Positions 18,512-27,561 are shown, numbered from the stretch's first letter. The stretch is 64,000 bases of DNA from Cellulomonas sp. URHD0024 (GCF_000426185.1 NZ_AUEW01000011.1:62001-126000); one strand, 5' to 3'. Notes: generated from the sequence alone by a model not told the origin. Translations and numbers: made by a program.

Positions 18512-19105
18512 ATGAGCCCGTACGTCAACGCCACGACGCCGTACCCGTGGCCCTACGACGGCGACCTCGGCGGCGCGCAGACGGCGCTGCTGGTCGTCCT
18601 GACAGCGGACGCCGGTGCCGCCTCCCAGGACATCGCCGCGCAGCTCGAGTCCCTGGCCCACGCGGTCCGTGCGGCCGGCGGGACCGTGATCGTCGTGCGC
18701 ACCACCGCGCCGCCGCCCGGCGGCTCCCGCCTGCGCGAGCCGGTCACGGCGTCCCAGGATCTGCCCGGCCTGCTGGTCCCGGACATCGACATGGTGGCGG
18801 GCGGAGTCGACGGCTACTACGCCAGCGACCTGGACATCGTGCTCCGCACAGGGCGGTATCGCCGGCTGATCCTGGCCGGCGTCGGCCTCGAGACCTGCGT
18901 CCACTCGACCATGCGCGACGCCAACGACCGCGGCTACGAGTGCCTGCTGGTCGTCGACGCCTGCGTGCCGATCGACCCCTCCCTGACCGGTGCCTCGGTG
19001 TCCAGCATCGAGATGTCCGGCGGCATCTTCGGTGCGGTCGGCCTGACCGCCGAGGTCGTCGCCGCCCTGATCCCTGTTCCTGCGCTCACCCCTGGAGACC
19101 TGTGA
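18512..19105 (+). CDS. catalytically degenerate isochorismatase-like (cysteine hydrolase fold) protein
   Basis: A 197-residue paralogue of the next gene: both share a YPWPYDG head, a YASDLD/YATDLD segment and the [13 protein letters not shown] helix. The cysteine is kept (GLETCVHS, C129), but the catalytic Asp of the strand (D41 in the partner) aligns with L30, and the catalytic Lys (K147 in the partner) aligns with a Val/Ala/Gly stretch near residue 96; the protein has no lysine at all. About 45 residues of the substrate-loop region are also missing. Likely a non-catalytic subunit or partner of the active hydrolase. GAGGGGA precedes the ATG; the stop overlaps the next start (TGATG). Confidence 0.85.
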   Translation: MSPYVNATTPYPWPYDGDLGGAQTALLVVLTADAGAASQDIAAQLESLAHAVRAAGGTVIVVRTTAPPPGGSRLREPVTASQDLPGLLVPDIDMVAGGVDGYYASDLDIVLRTGRYRRLILAGVGLETCVHSTMRDANDRGYECLLVVDACVPIDPSLTGASVSSIEMSGGIFGAVGLTAEVVAALIPVPALTPGDL

Positions 19106-19830
19106 TGACGACCGACCAGCTCACCACCGCCACGGACGTCGCCTTCGGGCCGGTCGAGGCGGAGCCGTACCCGTGGCCGTACGACGGCAGCTTCTCCCCG
19201 TCGACGACGGCGATCATCAACATCGACTGGCAACAGGACTTCTGCGGTCCGGGTGGCTACGTCGACGCCATGGGCTACGACCTCAACCTCACACGCGCCG
19301 GTCTGGCGCCCACCGCGGCGATGCTCGAGGTGGCCCGCGAGCTGGGCTTCCACGTCATCCACACGCGTGAGGGCCACCGCCCGGACCTGTCCGACCTGCC
19401 CGCGAACAAGCTCTGGCGGTCGCGACGGATCAACGCGGGCATCGGCGACTCGGGCCCGTGCGGTCGCATCCTCACGCGCGGCGAGCCCGGCTGGGAGATC
19501 GTCCCGGAGGTCGCACCGCTGCCCGGCGAGGTCATCATCGACAAGCCCGGCAAGGGCTCGTTCTACGCCACGGACCTGGACCTGATCCTGCGCTCCAAGG
19601 GGGTCACGCACATCATCCTGACCGGCATCACCACGGACGTCTGCGTGCACACGACCATGCGCGACGCCAACGACCGCGGCTACGAGTGCCTGCTGCTGTC
19701 CGACTGCACGGGCGCGACCGACTACGGCAACTACCTGGCCGCACTCAACATGGTCAAGATGCAGGGCGGGGTCTTCGGCGCCGTGGCGGACTCCGCCGCG
19801 CTGCTGGCGTCCTGGGAGAACCCGCTCTGA
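19105..19830 (+). CDS. cysteine hydrolase, biuret amidohydrolase (BiuH)-like
   Basis: The 241-residue isochorismatase-fold amidohydrolase has the full Asp-Lys-Cys triad: D41 ([10 protein letters not shown]), K147 ([10 protein letters not shown]) and C180 (TTDVCVHTT). Long stretches ([59 protein letters not shown]) agree with what I remember of characterised biuret hydrolases, so biuret or a close ureide is the best guess; ureidoacrylate or N-carbamoyl amides are alternatives. It is coupled by a one-base overlap to its degenerate paralogue and sits downstream of the BMP importer, suggesting import and hydrolysis of a small nitrogen-rich amide for nitrogen supply. Confidence 0.85.
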   Translation: MTTDQLTTATDVAFGPVEAEPYPWPYDGSFSPSTTAIINIDWQQDFCGPGGYVDAMGYDLNLTRAGLAPTAAMLEVARELGFHVIHTREGHRPDLSDLPANKLWRSRRINAGIGDSGPCGRILTRGEPGWEIVPEVAPLPGEVIIDKPGKGSFYATDLDLILRSKGVTHIILTGITTDVCVHTTMRDANDRGYECLLLSDCTGATDYGNYLAALNMVKMQGGVFGAVADSAALLASWENPL

Positions 19831-19833
19831 CCG

Positions 19834-20697
19834 CTACTTGAAGACGATGGTGCGGTGGCCGTCGAGCAGGACGCGGTGCTCGGCGTGCCAGCGCACGGCC
19901 CGCGCCAGTGCGCGCCGCTCGACGTCCTGACCGAGCGCGACCAGGTCCTCGACTGCCCTCGAGTGGTCGACGCGCTCGACGTCCTGCTCGATGATCGGGC
20001 CCTCGTCGAGCTCGCCGGTCACGTAGTGCGCCGTCGCGCCGATCAGCTTGACCCCGCGGTCGTGGGCCTGGGCGTAGGGGCGCGCGCCCTTGAACGAGGG
20101 CAGGAACGAGTGGTGGATGTTGATCACGCGGCCCTGCAGCGCCCGGCAGAGGTCGTCGGACAGGATCTGCATGTACCGCGCCAGGACGACGAGCTCGACG
20201 TCGAGCTCCTGGACGAGCTCGAGGAGCCGTCCTTCCGCCTGCGCCTTCGTCGCCGAGGTGACCGGCACGTGGTGGAACGGGATCCCGTAGAAGCTCGCCA
20301 GCGGCTCGAGGGCCGTGTGGTTCGAGACGACGGCGACCAGGTCGATGGGCAGGTTCTCCGACCGCTGCCGGAACGCCAGGTCGTTGAGGCAGTGCGCCGC
20401 CGTGGAGCCCATGACGAGCGTCCGGACGGGGCGACCGACGACGTCGAGCGTCCACTGCATGTCGAAGGCGCCACCCAGGGACGTGAGGGCGGACGTCAGG
20501 ACGTCGCGCGGCGTCGACGCGGTGACCTGCACGCGCATGAAGAACAGGCCCGACAGCGGGTCGCCGAACTGCTGCGACTCGGTGATGTTCCCGCCGTGCT
20601 CGGCCAGCAGCCCGGCGACGGCGTGCACGATGCCGGGGCGGTCGGGGCAGGACAGAGACAGCACCCAGTGGGTCGGTTCGATGGTGGCGGAGGACAC
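19834..20697 (-). CDS. purU: formyltetrahydrofolate deformylase
   Basis: Hydrolyses 10-formyl-THF to formate and THF, balancing one-carbon pools. The 287-residue protein has an N-terminal ACT domain (LSLSCPDRPGIVHAVAGLL, residues 12-30) and a C-terminal formyltransferase-type domain with INIHHSFLPSFKGARPY (His and neighbouring residues) and ATAHYVTGELDEGPIIEQD. GTG 20697 begins the ACT domain with a short lead; TACTCT lies eight bases upstream. It ends four bases from the hydrolase stop (convergent) and is divergent from the GNAT gene. Confidence 0.94.
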   Translation of the reverse strand: MSSATIEPTHWVLSLSCPDRPGIVHAVAGLLAEHGGNITESQQFGDPLSGLFFMRVQVTASTPRDVLTSALTSLGGAFDMQWTLDVVGRPVRTLVMGSTAAHCLNDLAFRQRSENLPIDLVAVVSNHTALEPLASFYGIPFHHVPVTSATKAQAEGRLLELVQELDVELVVLARYMQILSDDLCRALQGRVINIHHSFLPSFKGARPYAQAHDRGVKLIGATAHYVTGELDEGPIIEQDVERVDHSRAVEDLVALGQDVERRALARAVRWHAEHRVLLDGHRTIVFK

Positions 20698-20745
20698 GAG
20701 TTCCGAGAGTAGTGGTCGCGGCGATCGGCTGACACGATGGGCGCC

Positions 20746-21243
20746 ATGACGACCGCCGACCTCGACATCCGTTCGGTGACCCTCGACGACGCCGGGGAGC
20801 TCCTGACGCTCCGTCGGGCCGCATTCGTGACCGAGGCTCAGCAGTACGGGGACCCGCACATCCCGCCGCTGACGCAGACCCTCGACGAGCTGCGCGAGGA
20901 CCTGGAGGCGGACGGCGTCATCACTCTCGGCGGCTGGCACGGGCACCGGCTCGTCGGGTCGATCCGCGTGCTGATCGAGGGCTCGAAGGCCACGCTCGGC
21001 CGGTTCGCGGTCGCCCCCGACCTGCAGGGCCAGGGGTTCGGCACGCAGATGCTCATGGCGATCCTCCCGTTCCTGCCTGACGGCATCGAGGAGGTCTGGG
21101 TGTTCACGGGCCGGGACTCGGTGCAGAACATCGCCCTCTACGCCAAGCACGGCTACGAGCACCAGCACGACCAGACCGCCGGCGACCTGACGTACGCGTA
21201 CCTGCGCAAGATCCTGGGCGACGCGGAGCACGCCGAAAGCTGA
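20746..21243 (+). CDS. GNAT family N-acetyltransferase
   Basis: The 165-residue protein has the GNAT fold with the acetyl-CoA loop LQGQGFGTQML (consensus Q/RxxGxG/A) after the FAVAPD strand, and YAKHGYEHQHD near the end. Substrate unknown. Two in-frame ATGs occur, 20737 and 20746; neither has a ribosome binding site. I choose 20746 because CACGAT lies seven bases before it. The gene shares a 48-base divergent control region with purU and ends at a long hairpin ahead of the glyA riboswitch. Confidence 0.8.
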   Translation: MTTADLDIRSVTLDDAGELLTLRRAAFVTEAQQYGDPHIPPLTQTLDELREDLEADGVITLGGWHGHRLVGSIRVLIEGSKATLGRFAVAPDLQGQGFGTQMLMAILPFLPDGIEEVWVFTGRDSVQNIALYAKHGYEHQHDQTAGDLTYAYLRKILGDAEHAES

Positions 21244-21256
21244 GCCGGCCGGGAAT

Positions 21257-21293
21257 CAGAGGATTGGCCGACGATTCGTCGGCACATCCTCTG
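21257..21293 (+). terminator. long hairpin after the GNAT gene
   Basis: CAGAGGAT (21257-21264) pairs with ATCCTCTG (21286-21293) and GCCGACG with CGTCGGC inside, with a 2x2 internal loop and a three-base loop. Confidence 0.75.
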
Positions 21294-21343
21294 AATCCTG
21301 TGGTCGCGATCCGGGCGGTGGGACGGGACGCCTTCGCACTTGC

Positions 21344-21349
21344 TACTCT
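21344..21349 (+). promoter_or_regulatory. candidate -10 for the glyA riboswitch transcript
   Basis: TACTCT, placed 18 bases before GACTGG of the aptamer, which would start transcription at the 5' edge of the riboswitch. Confidence 0.5.
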
Positions 21350-21352
21350 GTG

Positions 21353-21433
21353 CGGCGTCGCGACTGGCGAAACGGGTGGGTCACCACCGGGGAGCGACGC
21401 AGCAGCAGCAGACCATGGGTCGGACGCCTGGGC
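21353..21433 (+). promoter_or_regulatory. ZTP (pfl) riboswitch in glyA leader
   Basis: Same ordered elements as the purH leader: GCGACTGGCG at 21359-21368, the GGTGG...CCACC hairpin, CGGGGAGCG after it, and CGCCTGGGC near 21425-21433. Downstream CCGGT...ACCGG (21437-21452) may be part of the expression platform. No T-run follows, and the glyA ribosome binding site is about 60 bases on. It should couple glyA and folD expression to ZMP/ZTP. Confidence 0.92.
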
Positions 21434-21504
21434 CCCCGGTCACCCCACCGGTCCGACTACCGAGTGCGCGGTGACACCGTGCGCGCTGACTGCCAGGGAG
21501 TGCC

Positions 21505-22788
21505 ATGAGCAACACCCCGATCCTCGATCAGAACATCTCCGAGCTCGACCCCGAGATCGCCGCCGTCCTCGACGGTGAGCTGGCACGCCAGCAGGGCACC
21601 CTCGAGATGATCGCGTCCGAGAACTTCGTCCCACGTGCGGTTCTGCAGGCGCAGGGCTCCGTGCTGACCAACAAGTACGCCGAGGGCTACCCCGGCCGCC
21701 GCTACTACGGCGGCTGCGAGCAGGTCGACATCGCCGAGAGCATCGCGATCGACCGCGCCACGTCGCTGTTCGGCGCGGAGCACGCCAACGTCCAGCCGCA
21801 CTCGGGCGCGACCGCCAACGCGGCCGTGCTGCACGCCCTGATCAACGCGGGCGACAAGATCCTCGGCCTCGAGCTGGCCCACGGCGGCCACCTCACGCAC
21901 GGCATGAAGATCAACTTCTCCGGCAAGCTCTACCAGGTCGGCGCGTACGGCGTGGACCCGGACACCTTCCTCGTCGACATGGACGTGGTGCGGGCCAAGG
22001 CGCTCGAGCAGCGCCCCGACGTGATCATCGGTGGCTGGTCCGCCTACCCGCGTCACCTCGACTTCGCGGCCTTCCGGTCCATCGCCGACGAGGTCGGCGC
22101 CAAGCTCTGGGTCGACATGGCGCACTTCGCCGGCCTGGTCGCCGCGGGCCTGCACCCGAGCCCCGTCCCGCACTCCGACGTGGTCTCCAGCACGGTGCAC
22201 AAGACGATCGGCGGCCCCCGCTCGGGCTTCATCCTGAGCAAGGAGGAGTACGCCAAGAAGATCGACTCGGCCGTCTTCCCGGGCCAGCAGGGTGGCCCGC
22301 TCATGCACGTGATCGCCGCCAAGGCCGTCGCGTTCAAGGTCGCCGGCACCGAGGAGTTCAAGGACCGCCAGCAGCGCACGCTCGACGGTGCGCGCCTGAT
22401 CGCCGAGCGGCTGTCCGCGCCGGACGTCACCAAGGCCGGCGTCTCGGTGCTCACGGGCGGCACGGACGTGCACCTCGTCCTCGTCGACCTGCGGCACTCG
22501 GACCTCGACGGCCAGCAGGCGGAGGACCTCCTGCACTCGGCCGGCATCACCGTCAACCGCAACGCGGTGCCCTTCGACCCGCGCCCCCCGCGCGTCACGT
22601 CGGGCCTGCGCATCGGCACGCCCGCCCTCGCGTCGCGCGGCTTCGGCGACGCGGAGTTCACGGAGGTGGCGGACATCATCGCGACCGCCCTGATCAACGG
22701 CGCCTCGACGGACCTCGATGCGCTGAAGGCCCGGGTGCTCAAGCTCACCGACGGCTTCCCGCTCTACGACGGACTGCAGCAGTACTGA
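21505..22788 (+). CDS. glyA: serine hydroxymethyltransferase
   Basis: PLP enzyme that converts serine and THF to glycine and 5,10-methylene-THF, the main source of one-carbon units. The 427-residue protein has MIASENFVP at residues 33-41, the [11 protein letters not shown] substrate segment, and the PLP-lysine motif [13 protein letters not shown] (Lys near residue 233). GGGAG lies five bases before the ATG. Its stop overlaps the folD start (TGATG), so both genes are translated together under the riboswitch. Confidence 0.97.
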   Translation: MSNTPILDQNISELDPEIAAVLDGELARQQGTLEMIASENFVPRAVLQAQGSVLTNKYAEGYPGRRYYGGCEQVDIAESIAIDRATSLFGAEHANVQPHSGATANAAVLHALINAGDKILGLELAHGGHLTHGMKINFSGKLYQVGAYGVDPDTFLVDMDVVRAKALEQRPDVIIGGWSAYPRHLDFAAFRSIADEVGAKLWVDMAHFAGLVAAGLHPSPVPHSDVVSSTVHKTIGGPRSGFILSKEEYAKKIDSAVFPGQQGGPLMHVIAAKAVAFKVAGTEEFKDRQQRTLDGARLIAERLSAPDVTKAGVSVLTGGTDVHLVLVDLRHSDLDGQQAEDLLHSAGITVNRNAVPFDPRPPRVTSGLRIGTPALASRGFGDAEFTEVADIIATALINGASTDLDALKARVLKLTDGFPLYDGLQQY

Positions 22789-23672
22789 TGACGGCCGAGC
22801 TTCTCGACGGCACGGCCACTGCAGCGCATATCAAGGCGGAGCTGACCGAGCGGGTGGCCGCCCTGGCTGCCCGCGGGGTCACGCCCGGCCTCGGCACGCT
22901 CCTGGTCGGCGACGACCCGGGTTCGCGGTGGTACGTGGCCGGCAAGCACAAGGACTGCGCCGAGGTCGGCATCGCCTCGATCCGGGAGGACCTGCCCGAC
23001 ACGGCGACCCAGGACGAGATCGAGGCGGCGGTTCGACGGCTGAACGAGGACCCGGCCTGCACCGGGTTCATCGTGCAGCTGCCCTTGCCCAAGGGCATCG
23101 ACACCAACCGGGTGCTCGAGCTGGTCGACCCCGACAAGGACGCCGACGGCCTGCACCCGACCAACCTCGGGCGCCTGGTCCTGCGGGTCAACGAGCCGGT
23201 CACCTCGCCGCTTCCGTGCACTCCGCGCGGCATCATCGAGCTGATCCTGCGGCACGGGATCGACCTGCACGGCGCGGACGTCGTCGTCGTCGGCCGGGGC
23301 GTGACGGTCGGGCGCTCGATCGGGCTGCTGCTCACGCGGCGGGAGATCAACGCGACCGTCACGCTCACGCACACGGGCACCGACGACCTGGCCGAGCACA
23401 CCCGGAACGCGGACGTGATCGTGGCGGCGGCCGGTGTTCCGGGGATCATCACGGCGGACATCGTCAAGCCGGGTGCGGTCGTCGTCGACGTCGGCGTCTC
23501 GCGGGCCGTGGACCCGGAGACCGGCAAGAGCCGTGTCGTCGGCGACGTGGACCCCGGCGTGCTCGAGATCGCCTCCTGGGTCTCACCGAACCCGGGTGGC
23601 GTGGGGCCGATGACGCGGGCGATGCTGTTGAGCAACGTCGTCGACACCGCCGAACGGCTGCTCGGAGCCTGA
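22788..23672 (+). CDS. folD: methylenetetrahydrofolate dehydrogenase / methenyltetrahydrofolate cyclohydrolase
   Basis: Converts the glyA product 5,10-methylene-THF to 10-formyl-THF, the cofactor needed by PurN and PurH in this window. The 294-residue protein has the catalytic YVAGKHKDC (Tyr and Lys), [13 protein letters not shown], and the NADP fold [14 protein letters not shown]. It overlaps glyA by one base. A perfect hairpin follows. Confidence 0.96.
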   Translation: MTAELLDGTATAAHIKAELTERVAALAARGVTPGLGTLLVGDDPGSRWYVAGKHKDCAEVGIASIREDLPDTATQDEIEAAVRRLNEDPACTGFIVQLPLPKGIDTNRVLELVDPDKDADGLHPTNLGRLVLRVNEPVTSPLPCTPRGIIELILRHGIDLHGADVVVVGRGVTVGRSIGLLLTRREINATVTLTHTGTDDLAEHTRNADVIVAAAGVPGIITADIVKPGAVVVDVGVSRAVDPETGKSRVVGDVDPGVLEIASWVSPNPGGVGPMTRAMLLSNVVDTAERLLGA

Positions 23673-23678
23673 ACGACC

Positions 23679-23712
23679 CAGAAGCGCCCCGGGGAGACCC
23701 GGGGCGCTTCTG
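23679..23712 (+). terminator. terminator after folD
   Basis: Perfect 15-base arms (23679-23693 and 23698-23712) with a four-base loop. It ends the riboswitch-glyA-folD unit. Confidence 0.9.
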
Positions 23713-23735
23713 TCATGTCTCGAAGGGATCCGCTC

Positions 23736-24215
23736 ATGGGAATCGTCCGTCCGCACCTCTGGTTCGACGACCAGGCCGAGGAGGCTGCACGGTTCTACGC
23801 CGACGTGATCCCGCGTACGACGATCGACTCGGTCGTCACCGCACCGCCGGGGACGCCCGGGATCTCCGAGGGAGCGGCCTTCATCATCGAGCTGACCATC
23901 GACGGCCTCCGGGCGACGTTCCTCAACGGCGGCCCGGTGCTCAAGCTCGACGACGCGTTCTCGTTCGTCCTCGACTGCCAGGACCAGAGCGAGGTCGACC
24001 ACTACTGGGACGCCTTGACCGCCGACGGCGGTTCGCCGGGGCAGTGCGGTTGGCTCGTCGACAAGTTCGGCGTCTCATGGCAGGTCGTGCCCGCCCAGCT
24101 GGACCACGTCATGTCGGGCCCGGACACCGAGGGGGTGGCGCGGGCGATGGCAGCGATGCTCCAGATGACGAAGCTGGACGTGGCGGCGCTCGAGGCGGCC
24201 TACCGCGGGGACTGA
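23736..24215 (+). CDS. VOC superfamily (PhnB/glyoxalase-like) protein
   Basis: The 159-residue protein has the repeated beta-alpha-beta folds of the PhnB-like group: RPHLWFDDQAEEAARFYADV at the start, GSPGQCGWLVDKFGVSWQVVP in the second half. Members are often annotated as 3-demethylubiquinone methyltransferases, but enzyme activity is generally unproven. ATG 23736 is chosen over the ATG at 23715 because GAAGGG lies eight bases upstream and the earlier ATG abuts the folD terminator. Confidence 0.82.
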   Translation: MGIVRPHLWFDDQAEEAARFYADVIPRTTIDSVVTAPPGTPGISEGAAFIIELTIDGLRATFLNGGPVLKLDDAFSFVLDCQDQSEVDHYWDALTADGGSPGQCGWLVDKFGVSWQVVPAQLDHVMSGPDTEGVARAMAAMLQMTKLDVAALEAAYRGD

Positions 24216-24257
24216 ACGGGCGTCGGTGGGCGAGCGCGTGCGAGGAGCGCCGACGGC

Positions 24258-25088
24258 GTGGGGTTGGATGGTCCGGTGCTGACCATCGCCTCTGTGAACG
24301 TCAACGGGATCCGCGCGGCCTACAAGCGGGGGATGGGGGCTTGGCTGGAGGCGCGCAAGCCTGACGTGGTGCTCCTGCAGGAGGTCCGGGCGTCCGACGA
24401 GATCCTCGCCGACCACCTCCCGTCCGGGGAGTGGCACCTGGCGCACGAGGCGAGCGAGACTGCGGGCCGGGCCGGTGTCGCGATCGCGTCGAGGCTGCCG
24501 ATGACTGCGGTGCGGATCGGCCTGAAGACCGGCGTGACCAGCGACTCCGGGCGGTGGGTCGAGGCCGACCTGGCGCTGCCCGCGCACGAGGGAGCGCCCG
24601 CGCGCAGCATCACGGTGGTGTCGACGTACCTGCACTCGGCCACGGCCGGGCAGCCGTCGATGGACGAGAAGTACGCGTTCCTCGACCACGTCACGTCCCG
24701 GCTGGCCGACCTCGCCGAGGGCGGCGGGTACGCGGTCGTCGCCGGGGACGTCAACATCGCGCACCGCGAGGTGGACCTGAAGAACTGGAAGGGGAACCTC
24801 AAGCACGCGGGCTTCCTGCCGCGTGAGCGTGCCTACCTGGACCGCTGGTTCGACGACCTCGGCTGGCACGACCTCGGTCGAGAGCTCGGCGGCGAGGGTC
24901 CAGGGCCGTACACGTGGTGGTCGTGGCGCGGGCAGGCGTTCGACAACGACTCCGGTTGGCGCATCGACTACCAGCTGGCGACCTCGGACCTCGCGGACGC
25001 CGCCGTCAGCGCGACCGTGGACCGGGCCGCGACCTACGCCGAGCGGTTCAGCGACCACGCGCCCGTGGTCGTGCAGTACGACGTCTGA
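24258..25088 (+). CDS. xthA: exodeoxyribonuclease III (AP endonuclease family)
   Basis: DNA repair nuclease acting at abasic sites and 3' ends. The 276-residue protein has the EEP fold: TIASVNVNGIRAAYKRG, VVLLQEVRASDE (metal Glu), AGDVNIAHREVDLKNWK, and SDHAPVVVQYDV at the C-terminus (catalytic Asp-His). GTG 24258 has GAGGAG about ten bases upstream; a second in-frame GTG at 24276 is a less likely start. Confidence 0.93.
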   Translation: MGLDGPVLTIASVNVNGIRAAYKRGMGAWLEARKPDVVLLQEVRASDEILADHLPSGEWHLAHEASETAGRAGVAIASRLPMTAVRIGLKTGVTSDSGRWVEADLALPAHEGAPARSITVVSTYLHSATAGQPSMDEKYAFLDHVTSRLADLAEGGGYAVVAGDVNIAHREVDLKNWKGNLKHAGFLPRERAYLDRWFDDLGWHDLGRELGGEGPGPYTWWSWRGQAFDNDSGWRIDYQLATSDLADAAVSATVDRAATYAERFSDHAPVVVQYDV

Positions 25089-25174
25089 GCGGAGCCCGCT
25101 CCTGGTCCGGCGGACTCCGTGCGGACGAGTCGGTCCGCTCCGTGCGGAGGACGCGGTCGACCGGCGGCCGTGGC

Positions 25175-25180
25175 TACCGT
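25175..25180 (+). promoter_or_regulatory. leaderless -10 TACCGT for the histidine kinase
   Basis: TACCGT, six bases, then ATG 25187. Confidence 0.5.
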
Positions 25181-25186
25181 GGTCGG

Positions 25187-26389
25187 ATGACCGAACCCGT
25201 GCCCGGAGGCGCCTGGGGCGCAGGGCCTCCGTGGGCCGGCCGCCACTGGTCGGGCGGACGCCCGCGCTCGGCCTGGCTGGTGGTCCCGGTCGCGGCGCTC
25301 GCGACCGTGACGCTCCTGGGCTGCGTCTTCGCGTCGTTGTGGAAGACCTACGAGCGGTCCTTCGACGTCGGTGCTGCCCTGCTGCTGGTTCTGGCGCCCG
25401 CGTCGATCCTGCTCGTGGTCCGACGGGGAGCGTGGGCCGTCGTCGGGGGTGTGCTCGCGGTCCTCGGCCCGGTCGCCTATCTCGCCCTCGGCTACCCGCG
25501 CGGTCCGGCGGTGGTGCCGCTCGGCTTCGTCATCGTCGCCGCCGGAGCGACGCGGCAGCGTGCGCTGTCGCTCGGCGTGGGGCTCGCGGGCGTGCTCGGG
25601 GTGGTCGCGGTCGCCGTCGCGACGGGGGAGCCGAGCGCGGTGTACGCGGCGTTCACGGTGGTGGGGCTGGCGGTCGCGATGGTCCTGGGCGAGGGGGCGC
25701 GCGGGCGGCGCGAGCGGATGCGCGCGCTGACCGTGGCGCGCGAGTCACGGGAGGAGGCCGCGGTGGCCGCCGAGCGGCTCAGGATCGCGCGCGAGCTGCA
25801 CGACGTGCTCGCCCACTCGTTGTCCGCGATCACCGTGCAGGCCGGCGTAGGACTGCACCTGATGGATCGGGAGCCGGAGCAGGCGCGCAAGGCGCTCGGC
25901 GCCATCCGGGACACCAGCAGGGACGCCCTGGACGAGGTGCGTGAGGTCCTCGGGGTGCTGCGGGCGCAGGGAGAGGCACCCCGGGAACCGGCCGCCGTGC
26001 GTGACCTCGACGGGTTGCTCGACCTCGTCCGGATGGCGCGGGACGACGGGTTGACCGTGGACGACGACGGGCTGGCGGAGGCCGTGGACGCGGTGCGCGG
26101 AGTCGTCCCCGAGGCGGCCGGGGTCGCGGTCCACCGCGCGCTGCAGGAGGCGCTGACCAACGTCCGGCGCCACTCACCGGCGACATCGGTGCAGGTCAGG
26201 CTCCTGGTGGAGGGCGGATCGCTCGGCCTGTCCGTGCGTGACGACGGTGAGGTACAAGAGCCGGTGCTGGAAGGGTACGGACTGCGAGGGATGCGCGAGC
26301 GGGTCGAGGGGCTGGGTGGTTCGCTGGTCGTCGAGCACACCGACGGGTTCCGGGTCAGCGTCGAGATCCCGTGGGCGGCCGCGCGATGA
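25187..26389 (+). CDS. two-component sensor histidine kinase (DesK/NarX type)
   Basis: Membrane sensor of 400 residues: about six hydrophobic segments in residues 30-165 with no large extracellular domain, a short coil, then a HisKA_3 dimerisation domain with the phospho-acceptor His in RIARELHDVLAHSLSAI (near residue 204) and a C-terminal HATPase domain (EALTNVRRHSPATSV, GYGLRGMRERV). This kind usually senses membrane or envelope state. It overlaps the response regulator by ATGA. The downstream SHOCT and MFS genes may be targets, by position only. Confidence 0.92.
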   Translation: MTEPVPGGAWGAGPPWAGRHWSGGRPRSAWLVVPVAALATVTLLGCVFASLWKTYERSFDVGAALLLVLAPASILLVVRRGAWAVVGGVLAVLGPVAYLALGYPRGPAVVPLGFVIVAAGATRQRALSLGVGLAGVLGVVAVAVATGEPSAVYAAFTVVGLAVAMVLGEGARGRRERMRALTVARESREEAAVAAERLRIARELHDVLAHSLSAITVQAGVGLHLMDREPEQARKALGAIRDTSRDALDEVREVLGVLRAQGEAPREPAAVRDLDGLLDLVRMARDDGLTVDDDGLAEAVDAVRGVVPEAAGVAVHRALQEALTNVRRHSPATSVQVRLLVEGGSLGLSVRDDGEVQEPVLEGYGLRGMRERVEGLGGSLVVEHTDGFRVSVEIPWAAAR

Positions 26390-27048
26390 TCCGGGTGCTC
26401 CTGGCCGACGACCAGGCTCTCGTGCGCGGGGGGTTCCGTGCCCTCATCGACGCGGAGGCGGACCTGACCGTCGTCGGCGAGGCGTCGACCGGTGACGAGG
26501 CGGTGCGGCTGGCGACGGAGCTGCTGCCTGACGTCGTCCTCATGGACATCCGCATGCCCGGGAGCGACGGCCTGACCGCGACCCGGCGGATCGTCGAGGA
26601 CCCAGGAGCGAGTGGCGTCCGGGTGGTCGTCGTGACCACGTTCGAGCTCGACGAGTACGTCGCCGAGGCGATCCGCGCCGGCGCGTCCGGCTTCCTGGTC
26701 AAGGACACCGAGCCGGCGGACCTGCTGCGCGCGGTGCGCGTCGTCGCCGCCGGTGACGCGTTGCTCTCGCCGACGGTCACGCGAAGGCTCCTCGCCACGG
26801 TCGCGCGCGCGACCCGCGACGCCGTCGACGTCCCAGGCCTGGGCGACCTCACGCCACGCGAGCGGGAGGTCCTCGCGCTCGTCGCCGAAGGACTGTCCAA
26901 CGACGAGATCGGCGCCCGGATGTTCCTGTCCCCGCTGACCGTCAAGACGCACGTGCTGCGCGCGATGGCCAAGGTCGGCGCGCGGGACCGGGCGCAGCTC
27001 GTCGTCGTCGCCTACGAGTCCGGGGTGGTGCGGCCCGGCTGGGCGTAG
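26386..27048 (+). CDS. LuxR/NarL-type response regulator
   Basis: The 220-residue regulator partners the preceding kinase. Receiver domain: LLADDQALVRGGFRAL, phospho-acceptor Asp in VVLMDIRMPGSDG (near residue 54), switch Thr/Lys (TTFELDE, LVKD). The C-terminal GerE helix-turn-helix reads LTPREREVLALVAEGLSNDE and then VKTHVLRAMAKV. ATG 26386 overlaps the kinase stop; a GTG 15 bases upstream lies inside the kinase gene and adds non-family residues. Confidence 0.93.
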   Translation: MIRVLLADDQALVRGGFRALIDAEADLTVVGEASTGDEAVRLATELLPDVVLMDIRMPGSDGLTATRRIVEDPGASGVRVVVVTTFELDEYVAEAIRAGASGFLVKDTEPADLLRAVRVVAAGDALLSPTVTRRLLATVARATRDAVDVPGLGDLTPREREVLALVAEGLSNDEIGARMFLSPLTVKTHVLRAMAKVGARDRAQLVVVAYESGVVRPGWA

Positions 27049-27165
27049 GCGGTGTGTACGGAGTACGTCGGACGCTCCGGCCGGACGACGACGGCGGAGG
27101 GTGCGGCAAGCGACTGTGGTGGTGCGGTCGACGGACGGCCGCCCCGACACGACCCGGAGGTCCTC

Positions 27166-27471
27166 ATGTTCAGCTCGCTCGCCGCGGTGGCGGCACACCC
27201 CGTCGGCTGGGGATGGGGCTGGGGTCCCGGCCCGTGGTTCCTGTTCATCCCGTTCTTCTGGCTGGGCGTCATCGCCCTGTGCATCGTCTTCGGCGGGCGT
27301 CGGCGTCGCGCGTACTGGGCGGAGAACGGCGGCTGGGGTCCGCAGGGTCGCGGCACGCAGAGCGCCCGGGCGGTGCTCGCCGAGCGGTACGCCCGCGGCG
27401 AGCTCGACGAGGCCGAGTACCGCGCGCGGCTCGAGGTGCTGCTCGCCACGGCCCCGCAGCCGAGGGACTAG
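27166..27471 (+). CDS. small membrane protein with SHOCT domain
   Basis: The 101-residue protein has a Trp/Gly/Pro-rich start (GWGWGWGPGPW), one hydrophobic segment (residues 25-44), an Arg cluster, and a C-terminal SHOCT motif (AVLAERYARGELDEAEYRARLEVL). SHOCT domains are short, usually terminal helices often linked to oligomerisation; the role here is unknown. GGAGG lies five bases before the ATG. It follows the response regulator by 117 bases, so it may have its own promoter under that regulator. Confidence 0.8.
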   Translation: MFSSLAAVAAHPVGWGWGWGPGPWFLFIPFFWLGVIALCIVFGGRRRRAYWAENGGWGPQGRGTQSARAVLAERYARGELDEAEYRARLEVLLATAPQPRD

Positions 27472-27481
27472 TGCACGGCAG

Positions 27482-27561
27482 CCTCCCGACGGACCGTCGC
27501 CCGGACGCCGTGTCAGGGGTTCCGCACGGCGTCCGTCGCGACGGCGGGCGCCGTCGGGAGG
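27482..27561. terminator. nested inverted repeats between SHOCT and MFS genes
   Basis: Outer arms CCTCCCGACGG (27482-27492) and CCGTCGGGAGG (27551-27561) enclose inner arms GGACGCCGTG (27503-27512) and CACGGCGTCC (27525-27534). It separates convergent genes and extends into the last codons of the MFS gene; probably a bidirectional terminator. Confidence 0.65.
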
